Part shown: one piece after another, positions 26,278-33,634 of the stretch | How positions within the stretch are numbered: position 1 is the stretch's first letter | How the letters are laid out: every line of letters starts with the position of its first letter | NCBI GenBank assembly: GCA_024232965.1 | Contig: JACKQF010000003.1 | Coordinates: forward strand, 248,001 to 312,000 | Origin: Verrucomicrobiaceae bacterium | Lineage (GTDB): Bacteria > Verrucomicrobiota > Verrucomicrobiia > Verrucomicrobiales > Verrucomicrobiaceae | Reading direction: 5' to 3' | DNA length: 64,000 bases | Notes under the pieces: model-generated | Database searches by the model: none | Told to the model about the DNA's origin: nothing | What the model saw: only the letters and a program-made list of their open reading frames with translations | Translations under genes and position numbers: made by a program

Positions 26278-28170
26278 ATGTCTGATCGTTCCCACGCCGA
26301 AGCTTACGAAAAGGTTCATACCTCTATTTTTCCATCTTCTGCCGAGGCTGCTAAGGCCTTGGCGGCTGAAATCAGGGATCTCATTTTGGAACGTGAGAAG
26401 AGTGGGAAACCCGTCGTCTTGGGCATGGCAACAGGCTCGACTCCGGTTCCGTTTTATCGCGAGCTGATCCGCCTGCATGAGCAGGAAAAGCTCAGCTTCA
26501 AGAACGTGATCACCTTTAACCTGGATGAGTACTATGGCCTGAATGCAGACCATCCGGAGAGCTACGCATGTTTCATGCGGGAGCAACTTTTCGATCACAT
26601 CGATATCCCAGCGGAAAATATCAACATTCCCTGTGGCTCGCTGCCTCGTGAGCAGGTCTTCGCGCATTGCCGCGAGTATGAGGAAAAAATCGACGCAGTC
26701 GGTGGCATCGATTTGCAGATTCTGGGCATCGGTCGCACCGGTCACATTGGTTTCAATGAACCGGGTTCCAGCCGCGAATCGTTGACCCGACGCATCACCC
26801 TCGACCGGATTACTCGACAAGACGCCGCAGCCGACTTCCGAGGGGAAGAGAACGTGCCACGCTTTGCCATCACCATGGGCGTTGGAACCATTTTGAGGGC
26901 TCGCAAGCTGGTCCTGATGGCCTGGGGTGAAAACAAGGCCGCCATCACGGCGAAAGCGATCGAAGGCCCGGTCACCGAGGCCATCTCGGCTTCCTTCCTT
27001 CAAGACCATCCCGATGCGCGATTCTTCATCGACACAGGGGCGGCGCGTGAGTTGACCCGCATCAAACTACCCTGGCTGGTGGGTCCTGTTTCATGGACGC
27101 CGCGCGAGACACGCCGCGCGGTCGTGTGGCAGTCCCTTCAGATCAAGCGTCCCGTACTGAAGCTCATCGACGAGGACTACAATGAGCACGGCCTCTCCGA
27201 CCTTCTTTCTGAGCAAGGTCCTGGGTATCAACTCAACATCCGCATCTTCAACCAGCTCCAGCACACCATCACCGGGTGGCCAGGAGGTAAGCCGGAGGAA
27301 GAGGACACCTATCGCCCTGAACGTGCGAAGCCCTATCCGAAACGCTCGCTTATCTTCAGCCCGGAGCCCCAAGACGCGATTGTCGGAATGGGCGGCACGA
27401 TTGATCGACTGATCGAGCAAGGGCACGACGTCTGGGTGATCTCGATGACCTCTGGCTCTTTGCGCGTTCCTGATTCGGAAGCCTACAAATTTGCCAGCAC
27501 CCTGGCGGAATTGGCCGGAAACTTGAGCAATCCCGCTGCATGGACCACCCAGACCACCTATGCTCGCGAGGCGCTCCGCCAGTTGGACGAGAAGGGGGAA
27601 TTCGGCGAGGACACACCGATGCTACGCCAGTTGAAGGGCCTGATTTTGCGTGGCGAATTGCGGGACGCAGCGCATGCGCTGAACGTCTTGCGTCAGCAGA
27701 TCGTCTTCCTGAACCTGCCCTACTACGAGCACGGTCGCTATCGTCGCTTCAAGGCCACCCCGGCGGATGCTGAGATGCTCAAGAAGTTGCTGCAGGAGAA
27801 AAAACCTCATCAGATCTATGCGACTGGCGATGCAGCCGATCCGTCGAGCGTGGCTGGTATTGGCTACAAACTGCTGGAGCAGGTGCTCTCCGATCTTCGC
27901 GGCGAAGAGTGGGCATCTGCCTGCACGCTGTGGTTGTATCGAGGCAAAGAAAAGCCCTTCGAGCCACATGAGATCGACATGGCCGTGCCGATGAGCCCGC
28001 TGCAATTGGATCGCAAGCTGCGTGCTCTTTCGCGTTATGGTTCACTAACCAGCCTGGAAAAATCCACGGCAGATATCAATCGCGCGACTGCTGGTCATTA
28101 CGACGCCCTTGGTCTCGCCGAATACGAGGCCATTGAGAGCTTCCAGCGCCGCACTCGGCAGCCACAATAG
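26278..28170 (+). CDS. nagB: Glucosamine-6-phosphate deaminase with inactive LmbE-like C-terminal domain
   Basis: 630 residues. The NagB domain (about 15-280) has GMATGSTPVPFY, FNLDEYYGL and GIGRTGHIGFNEPGS, as in long NagB proteins, and should convert glucosamine-6-phosphate to fructose-6-phosphate and ammonia. The C-terminal domain (about 350-625) resembles PIG-L/LmbE deacetylases. At the metal site it has SPEPQDA (361-367) instead of HPDDD, and DPSSVAG (521-527) instead of the DPHxxH-type motif, so the zinc ligands are gone. A DUF3817 gene follows after 14 bp. The domain may now be structural or regulatory. Confidence 0.9.
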   Translation: MSDRSHAEAYEKVHTSIFPSSAEAAKALAAEIRDLILEREKSGKPVVLGMATGSTPVPFYRELIRLHEQEKLSFKNVITFNLDEYYGLNADHPESYACFMREQLFDHIDIPAENINIPCGSLPREQVFAHCREYEEKIDAVGGIDLQILGIGRTGHIGFNEPGSSRESLTRRITLDRITRQDAAADFRGEENVPRFAITMGVGTILRARKLVLMAWGENKAAITAKAIEGPVTEAISASFLQDHPDARFFIDTGAARELTRIKLPWLVGPVSWTPRETRRAVVWQSLQIKRPVLKLIDEDYNEHGLSDLLSEQGPGYQLNIRIFNQLQHTITGWPGGKPEEEDTYRPERAKPYPKRSLIFSPEPQDAIVGMGGTIDRLIEQGHDVWVISMTSGSLRVPDSEAYKFASTLAELAGNLSNPAAWTTQTTYAREALRQLDEKGEFGEDTPMLRQLKGLILRGELRDAAHALNVLRQQIVFLNLPYYEHGRYRRFKATPADAEMLKKLLQEKKPHQIYATGDAADPSSVAGIGYKLLEQVLSDLRGEEWASACTLWLYRGKEKPFEPHEIDMAVPMSPLQLDRKLRALSRYGSLTSLEKSTADINRATAGHYDALGLAEYEAIESFQRRTRQPQ

Positions 28171-28184
28171 TCCCAGGCATCGGA

Positions 28185-28496
28185 ATGAAGAACCCCGTCA
28201 CGCCGTTGCGAAGGCTGTCTCTGGTCGAGGCGATCTCCTTTCTGGTTTTGCTCGGCATTGCCATGCCGCTCAAGTACATCTGGGGCATGCCTCTAGCCGT
28301 CCGCATCGTGGGCATGATTCACGGTCTCCTCTTCCTTGCCTTTTGCTGGGGGCTCAACAATGTCCTCAGCCACACCCGCTGGCCTTTCAGTCGCGTCGTC
28401 CTAGTCTTTATCGCGTCCTTCATTCCCTTCGTGCCCTTCTTCTTGGATCGAAAGATGAAGATCTGGGAAGCCGACGAGCAACGAGGGGGAAGTTAG
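28185..28496 (+). CDS. DUF3817 small membrane protein
   Basis: A 103-residue protein with three hydrophobic helices (about 14-30, 40-58, 66-85). It contains RLSLVEAISFLVLLGIAMPLKY and MIHGLLFLAFCWGL, the charged-His pattern of DUF3817 integral membrane proteins. The C terminus is basic then acidic. It starts 14 bp after nagB and is probably co-transcribed. Function is unknown. Confidence 0.85.
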   Translation: MKNPVTPLRRLSLVEAISFLVLLGIAMPLKYIWGMPLAVRIVGMIHGLLFLAFCWGLNNVLSHTRWPFSRVVLVFIASFIPFVPFFLDRKMKIWEADEQRGGS

Positions 28497-28570
28497 CGGC
28501 GATGCCGAATCAAAGCCTTCGATCCTCCAAGTGGCCATTGTGAGGCGTCCTTAAATTTGGACGCAGAGAC

Positions 28571-28590
28571 CCCTTTTCGTGAAAAGGGGC
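28571..28590 (-). terminator. Hairpin downstream of tRNA-Leu
   Basis: CCCCTTTT and AAAAGGGG form an 8-bp stem around CGTG, 7 bp beyond the tRNA 3' end. There is no following T-run, so it may be a processing or termination hairpin. Confidence 0.45.
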
Positions 28591-28596
28591 TCCTTG

Positions 28597-28681
28597 TGGT
28601 GCGCGGGGGGGGACTCGAACCCCCAAGCCTTGCGGCACAAGATCCTTAATCTTGCGCGTATACCAATTCCGCCACTCGCGC
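28597..28681 (-). tRNA. tRNA-Leu (anticodon AAG), CCA encoded
   Basis: The minus strand reads as a class II tRNA starting GCGCGAGTGGCGGAATTGG and ending GCGCACCA. The T-arm is GGGGG-TTCGAGT-CCCCC, a long variable arm pairs GCC/GGC, and the anticodon stem CAAGA/TCTTG closes the seven-base loop TTAAGGA. With U33 at loop position 2 the anticodon is AAG, with G37 as in other CUN-reading Leu tRNAs. The acceptor stem has one A-C mismatch (A6-C67). A34 is rare in bacterial tRNAs other than tRNA-Arg(ACG). Confidence 0.88.
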
Positions 28682-28872
28682 ATGCAGAACCACAGGGAGC
28701 GCGGAGTATGCCGACTTCTCAGACCAATGCAACTAGAGTTTTGAATGTTTTGCTTCAATTTTCTCCGGTTGTGCCGATCTCGATTCACGCTATCAGAGAG
28801 GTAATCTGACTGTTTTTGATGACAGTTCTTGAAAACCCCAAATAATTAGCAATAGTTAACAAAATTACCCTC

Positions 28873-30159
28873 ATGGACGAATTGGAAATCGTGGCAGTAA
28901 TCGGGCGCGAAGTCATTGACTCGCGCGGCAATCCGACGGTCGAAGTTGATGTGATGCTTGAAGGCGGCGCTCTCGGGCGTGCAGCTGTTCCTAGTGGCGC
29001 CAGCACTGGCGAGCACGAAGCACTGGAACTTCGCGATGGAGATAAAGGCCGTTACCTCGGTAAAGGTGTGCTCAAGGCTGTAGATGCAGTGAACAATGAA
29101 ATCGCCGATGCGATCATTGGTGCAGACGCCTCTAACCAAGTTGAGCTCGACCGCCTGATGCTTGAAGTGGACGGCACTCCGACGAAGTCAAAGCTCGGTG
29201 CGAACGCAATCCTCGGTGCCTCCTTGGCCGCAGCCAAGGCCGCTGCCACCCAGTTTGGCCTGCCTCTTTACAAGTACATCGGTGGACCCAATGCTAAGGT
29301 GCTGCCTGTGCCGATGATGAATATCATCAATGGTGGTGCGCACTCCGATGCGCCGATCGACTTCCAAGAATTCATGATCATGCCAAAAGGCGCGCCTAGC
29401 TTCTCCGAGGCGCTCCGTTATGGCGCTGAAGTTTTCCATGCGCTGAAAAAGATCCTTCACGATCGCGGTCTGAACACCGCCGTCGGTGACGAAGGTGGTT
29501 TTGCGCCGACGCTCCCATCCGCAGCGGACGCTCTCGAAGTGATCGCCCAGGCAGTGGACAAGGCTGGCTACAAGCTGGGTGAAGACATCTTCATTGCCCT
29601 GGACGTTGCCTCCTCCGAATTCTACGACGCGAAGAAGGGCAAGTACGTCTTCAAGAAGAGCGACAAGAGCGAGCGCACAGCTGCTGAACTCGTGGCCTAC
29701 TACGCAGAGCTTCAGAAGAAGTACCCAATCATCTCCATCGAAGACGGTTGCGCCGAAAACGATTGGGACGGCTGGGGTGTGATCACCAAGGAACTGGGTG
29801 CGAATACTCAGCTCGTCGGTGATGACCTCTTTGTGACCAATGTTCAGTTCCTCCAGAAGGGTATCGATCAAGGCGTGGCAAACTCCATCTTGGTCAAGGT
29901 CAACCAGATCGGTTCTCTCACAGAGACCCTCGACGCAGTTGAACTCGCCCACCGTCATGGTTACACCGCCGTGATGAGCCATCGCTCCGGAGAGACTGAG
30001 GACGCAACGATTGCCGACCTTGCCGTTGCTACCAATTGTGGCCAGATCAAGACCGGTTCCATGAGCCGTTCTGACCGTATCGCGAAGTACAACCAACTCC
30101 TCCGCATTGAGCAGGAGCTGGGAGACAACGCGATCTTCGGTGGCCGCATGAAGGTTTAG
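28873..30159 (+). CDS. eno: Enolase
   Basis: It dehydrates 2-phosphoglycerate to phosphoenolpyruvate in glycolysis. The 428-residue length is normal. The signature VLPVPMMNIINGGAHSD (part), the catalytic DEGGFAP, the metal-binding ALDVASSEFY, SIEDG and VGDDLFVTN segments, the catalytic Lys in ILVKVNQIG and the SHRSGETED motif are all intact. ftsB follows 76 bp downstream, an arrangement also seen in many proteobacteria. Confidence 0.98.
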   Translation: MDELEIVAVIGREVIDSRGNPTVEVDVMLEGGALGRAAVPSGASTGEHEALELRDGDKGRYLGKGVLKAVDAVNNEIADAIIGADASNQVELDRLMLEVDGTPTKSKLGANAILGASLAAAKAAATQFGLPLYKYIGGPNAKVLPVPMMNIINGGAHSDAPIDFQEFMIMPKGAPSFSEALRYGAEVFHALKKILHDRGLNTAVGDEGGFAPTLPSAADALEVIAQAVDKAGYKLGEDIFIALDVASSEFYDAKKGKYVFKKSDKSERTAAELVAYYAELQKKYPIISIEDGCAENDWDGWGVITKELGANTQLVGDDLFVTNVQFLQKGIDQGVANSILVKVNQIGSLTETLDAVELAHRHGYTAVMSHRSGETEDATIADLAVATNCGQIKTGSMSRSDRIAKYNQLLRIEQELGDNAIFGGRMKV

Positions 30160-30171
30160 CCCTGATTCTCG

Positions 30172-30205
30172 GTCCGGTCTGTCCTTCAATCGGGGCAGGC
30201 CGGAC
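30172..30205 (+). terminator. Hairpin between eno and ftsB
   Basis: GTCCGGTCTGTCC pairs with GGGGCAGGCCGGAC (13 bp with two G-U pairs, loop TTCAATC), 12 bp after the eno stop. The tail is pyrimidine-rich but not a clean T-run, so it may only partly terminate and may reduce read-through into ftsB. Confidence 0.5.
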
Positions 30206-30235
30206 TTCTACCTCCCCCAAGTATCCCTAACATCC

Positions 30236-30565
30236 ATGGACTTCCGCGAACTCCAAGCCGCAGCGCCGCCAGAGCGAACCAATCGTTGGCTCACGATGTT
30301 CCTCCGCGCTGGGCAGTTTGTGCTTTTGTTGTTGGTGGTGCCGCTTGTGTTGGTTGTCTTTCGCAACCCACTGGATGAACAGACGGTGATGCGCAATAAG
30401 CTGGAACAACTTCAGCAGCAGCAAAAAGATTTGACCCTTCAGAGGGATCTCTTGGTTAGTCGCATGGAGTGGATCCGCACTAATACTGATTACCTCGAAG
30501 TCGAAGCCCGCGACCGGCTCAACATGCATCAAGCAGGTGAGTACGTTTTGCGCTTTCAGGACTGA
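30236..30565 (+). CDS. ftsB: FtsB/DivIC-type septum formation initiator
   Basis: 109 residues: a cytoplasmic N terminus, one membrane helix (about 28-45, FVLLLLVVPLVLVVF) and a periplasmic coiled coil (about 53-85, LEQLQQQQKDLTLQRDLL). It ends with the YLEVEARDRLNMHQAGEYVLRF module, matching the FtsB/DivIC motif of the form E-x-x-AR-x-x-LxM-x-x-GE. It would join FtsL and FtsQ in the divisome. Its place next to eno supports the assignment. Confidence 0.88.
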   Translation: MDFRELQAAAPPERTNRWLTMFLRAGQFVLLLLVVPLVLVVFRNPLDEQTVMRNKLEQLQQQQKDLTLQRDLLVSRMEWIRTNTDYLEVEARDRLNMHQAGEYVLRFQD

Positions 30566-30686
30566 TTAGCGGGGCAACCGACAGCGAAATTTGCTGAAAT
30601 TGGCATCGGTCTGCTGGGTTAAATATTATGAAAATTATAAATAATTCTGGTAAATTTGTAAGTTTCGGTTAAAATTCAGGGTGTTT

Positions 30687-32069
30687 ATGGAACCACCCTC
30701 AACCAGTTTTATCACCGTCGGTCGCCGTTTGGCGCTGTTTTTGGCCCTAGGGTCGCAGGTGCTGCGTGCGGACATCGTGCGGGACTGGAACCAGGAAGCG
30801 CTGGCGGTGATTCGTGATCAGGCACTGTCTCCAGCGTATGCATCGCGAGATCTGGCGATCCTCCACACGGCTATTTATAACGCAGTGGAAAGCGTCGCGG
30901 GAACGTATACGCAGTTTTCCGGCGTCGGCTATGCTGGCGCGGGCAGTGGCCCGAGCGGTGCATCCTTGGAGGCTGCTGCTGCTGCTGCCGCCTACACAGT
31001 GATGGCGGATTTGTACCCGACTCAGCAGTCCCATTTTTGGAATGTGTATCAGACGCAACTCACCGGGATTTCTGCGGGACAGGCCAAGACGGATGGCGTG
31101 AATTGGGGCTCGACGGTGGCGACTGATTTGCTTTTGTGGCGTTCGACCGATGGTGCAGTAGATGCTAGTGCGGCGTCCTATACGGAGGTCGGTCAGATCG
31201 GTTACTGGCAGCGGACACCGCCTCTATACGACCCAAATCCTGAGCTGCCAGGCTGGAAGAACGTGAAGCTTTTTTCCGCAGCCAGCACTGCTGCTTTTTC
31301 GCCACCTGGCCTGGGCATCACGACGAGATCGGACTATTTGGCGAGCAGTGGCTACGCCACCGACTACAATCAGGTGCAAAGCCTTGGATCGGTGTCGAGC
31401 GTGAGTCGCACGACGGATCAGACAAACTTGGCCTGGTATTGGTCTGCGGCACCCGGGACGGTGACGACGGCAGGGCAGTGGAATGAAATTGCGCAAACGG
31501 TGGCCTTTGATGCGGGCATGACGATTCAAGACAGCGCACGTCTTTTCGCAGCTATGAATGTAGCGATGGCGGATGCTGCGATTGTGGCTTGGGAGTCGGC
31601 TTATGCGGTGGATTTCTGGCGTCCCGTGACGGCCATTGCGTATGGCGATAGCGACGGCAATGGGAGTACCATTGGCGATGAACTTTGGACGCCCTTGTTG
31701 GACTCAGCAAACTTGCCCGAGTATCCATCGACGGTGAGCACCTTGAGTGGTGCTGCCGCGGGCGTGTTGGGGGCTATCGTTGGCAATGGAACCACCTTCA
31801 CTTACACCGCCGATATTGATGGCGATGGCATTGGGGATCTGACGATGACTTACAACAGCTTCAGCGAGGCGGCCGATGCTGCTGGGGTATCGCAGATCTA
31901 TGGCGGTGTCGCTTTTGGGACTTCCGTTGAAGATGGACTTGCCGCAGGGCAGGATGTTGGTTCCTACATCATGGCAAATAACTTCGCGACGGTTCCAGAA
32001 CCGGGCTCTGCGTGGCTCGTGGCTCTATCGACAGTCGGGCTGCTGGTTCGCCGTCGGCGTGGTAAGTGA
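30687..32069 (+). CDS. PEP-CTERM vanadium haloperoxidase homologue lacking active-site residues
   Basis: About 460 residues with a signal peptide, a helical PAP2/haloperoxidase-like body and a PEP-CTERM tail (VPEPGSAWL, hydrophobic helix, RRRRGK). The family scaffold is clear: FWRPVTAI, PEYPS, LSGAAA, SQIYGGVAF and a DGLAAGQDVG segment. However, the expected PSGHS reads PSTVS (catalytic His replaced by Val), SRIYGGIH reads SQIYGGVA (vanadate Arg to Gln, His to Ala), and the Lys upstream of FWRP is missing. I infer a non-enzymatic exported protein. ATG 30687 is preferred over GTG 30681. The upstream DNA is notably AT-rich. Confidence 0.8.
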   Translation: MEPPSTSFITVGRRLALFLALGSQVLRADIVRDWNQEALAVIRDQALSPAYASRDLAILHTAIYNAVESVAGTYTQFSGVGYAGAGSGPSGASLEAAAAAAAYTVMADLYPTQQSHFWNVYQTQLTGISAGQAKTDGVNWGSTVATDLLLWRSTDGAVDASAASYTEVGQIGYWQRTPPLYDPNPELPGWKNVKLFSAASTAAFSPPGLGITTRSDYLASSGYATDYNQVQSLGSVSSVSRTTDQTNLAWYWSAAPGTVTTAGQWNEIAQTVAFDAGMTIQDSARLFAAMNVAMADAAIVAWESAYAVDFWRPVTAIAYGDSDGNGSTIGDELWTPLLDSANLPEYPSTVSTLSGAAAGVLGAIVGNGTTFTYTADIDGDGIGDLTMTYNSFSEAADAAGVSQIYGGVAFGTSVEDGLAAGQDVGSYIMANNFATVPEPGSAWLVALSTVGLLVRRRRGK

Positions 32070-32075
32070 GACAAC

Positions 32076-33512
32076 TCAGGCGATCAGCTTATCGATGGCC
32101 TTGCCGCCGAACTGACTGAGTTGTTTGAAGCGACCTGCGTGGTAAAACGTTAATTTGTTGTCCTCCAGCCCCAGGAGTCGCAAAAGAGTAATGTGCATGT
32201 CGCGCACATGGTGAACCTCTTCGATTGCTTCCATGCCTCGATCATCGGTGCTGCCAATGGTGTGTCCTGCGTTGACGCCACCACCTGCGAACCAGATCGT
32301 CATGGCCTTGGGGTTGTGATCTCGGCCATAAGCAGTGCCGCCACCGCGCACTCCGTTGTCAGGTGTCCGGCCGAATTCGCCGCACCAAACGATCAGCGTG
32401 CTCTCCAGCAGGCCGCGTTGTTTCAGGTCCTTGATGAGGGCAGCAATTGGTTGATCGACGCCGCGGATGAGGTTGCCATGGGCGCGTTCTATGTAGTCAT
32501 GGCTGTCCCAGGTGCCGTTGTAGAGTTGGACAAAGCGCACGCCTTTTTCAACCAACTTGCGGGCCAGTAGGCATTTGCGGCCAAAGGCATCCGTCGGGCC
32601 TGACCCGATGCCATACATCTCTTTTGTTTTGGCGTCTTCATCGTCGATGTTAATCACGTCTGGCACCTCCATTTGCATGCGAAAGGCCAGTTCGTAGTTG
32701 TCCATGCGGGCCTTCAGTTCTTCGTGCCAAGGGTGCAGGGCCTGATGCTGTTGATTGAGGCTGGCCAGAAGATTGAGATTTGCCCTCTGGTGATCGGCAG
32801 TGATGCCCTGGGGCGGCTGTAGATCGAGAATGGCGGAGCCTTTTGGACGCAGTGGCGTACCCTGAAAGTTCGCGGGCAGATAACCATTGCTCCAATTCGC
32901 GCTGCCGCCCTGCGGATAGCTGATCTCTGGTAAAACGACGAAGCCGGGAAGGTCTTGATTTAACGTTCCAAGGCCATAGTTCACCCAGGCACCTACGGCG
33001 GGGTCGCCACCAAAACGATTCCCGCAGTTCATTTGATACATCGCCGTTGGGTGATTGACGCTATCGACTTGGCAGCCCCTGAAAAAGCAGAGTTCATCCG
33101 CTACCTCGCCCAGGTGTGCCCAGGGCTGGCTCATCCACGCGCCGCTCTGGCCGTGCTGTTTGAATTGGAAGGGGCTTCGCACGTAGTAGCGCTTGCCGCT
33201 TTCCATCGCGGATTTCTGCTTTCCTTCGCGGATGAATTCCTTGAGGTGCAGGTTGTCCAGCATCGGCTTTGGATCAAAAGTATCGATGTGGGAGGGGCCG
33301 CCTTCCATCATGAGGAAGATGCAGTTCTTGGCCTTAGCGGGCACATGCGCCTTCTTGGGTGCCAAAGGTCCGGCCAATTTCGCAGCCTCCTCTGCCAGCA
33401 GCGACGTAATGGCGACGCTGCCAAGAGAGGCTCCAGCGCCGTAAATGAATTCACGGCGCGTTGGCGCATGCAGTGCGCGAGAGCCAGCGCATGGAAAGGG
33501 ATTCGTTCTCAT
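32076..33512 (-). CDS. DUF1501 (sulfatase-like) exported protein
   Basis: 478 residues. The N terminus has a Tat-like signal (PTRREFIYGAGASLGSVAITSL). The body is the DUF1501 alkaline-phosphatase-like fold: NCIFLMMEGGPSHIDTFDPKP (shown in part), LCFFRGCQVDSVNHPTAMYQMN, TLIVWCGEFGRTPDNG and GRDHNPKAMTIWFAGGGVNAG. ATG 33512 gives the twin-Arg at residues about 18-19; the longer frame from 33635 runs into the divergent lyase promoter. In planctomycetes and verrucomicrobia this family is usually paired with DUF1549/DUF1553 cytochrome-like proteins, absent here. Function is unproven. Confidence 0.9.
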   Translation of the reverse strand: MRTNPFPCAGSRALHAPTRREFIYGAGASLGSVAITSLLAEEAAKLAGPLAPKKAHVPAKAKNCIFLMMEGGPSHIDTFDPKPMLDNLHLKEFIREGKQKSAMESGKRYYVRSPFQFKQHGQSGAWMSQPWAHLGEVADELCFFRGCQVDSVNHPTAMYQMNCGNRFGGDPAVGAWVNYGLGTLNQDLPGFVVLPEISYPQGGSANWSNGYLPANFQGTPLRPKGSAILDLQPPQGITADHQRANLNLLASLNQQHQALHPWHEELKARMDNYELAFRMQMEVPDVINIDDEDAKTKEMYGIGSGPTDAFGRKCLLARKLVEKGVRFVQLYNGTWDSHDYIERAHGNLIRGVDQPIAALIKDLKQRGLLESTLIVWCGEFGRTPDNGVRGGGTAYGRDHNPKAMTIWFAGGGVNAGHTIGSTDDRGMEAIEEVHHVRDMHITLLRLLGLEDNKLTFYHAGRFKQLSQFGGKAIDKLIA

Positions 33513-33634
33513 TGTCGGAAAGTACTCACAGATAAAACGAGTGGAGTGCCAAAAAATAGCCGCCGGATCAGAAGAGATCACTTCCGGCTCGACTTTGGGG
33601 CGCGAAACTGAGACCTTGGCGGACTGACCCATCA

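Noticed and set aside
28597..28681. tRNA-Leu as a possible integration site for a mobile element
   Set aside because: No integrase gene or duplicated tRNA 3' end was seen nearby; eno and housekeeping genes continue directly.
29188..30189. A 333-codon minus-strand open frame opposite eno
   Set aside because: Enolase is complete and highly conserved on the plus strand.
30601..30617. TGGCATCGGTCTGCTGG, resembling a sigma-54 promoter before the PEP-CTERM haloperoxidase gene
   Set aside because: The GG-to-GC spacing is 9, not 10, and the -24 element is imperfect.
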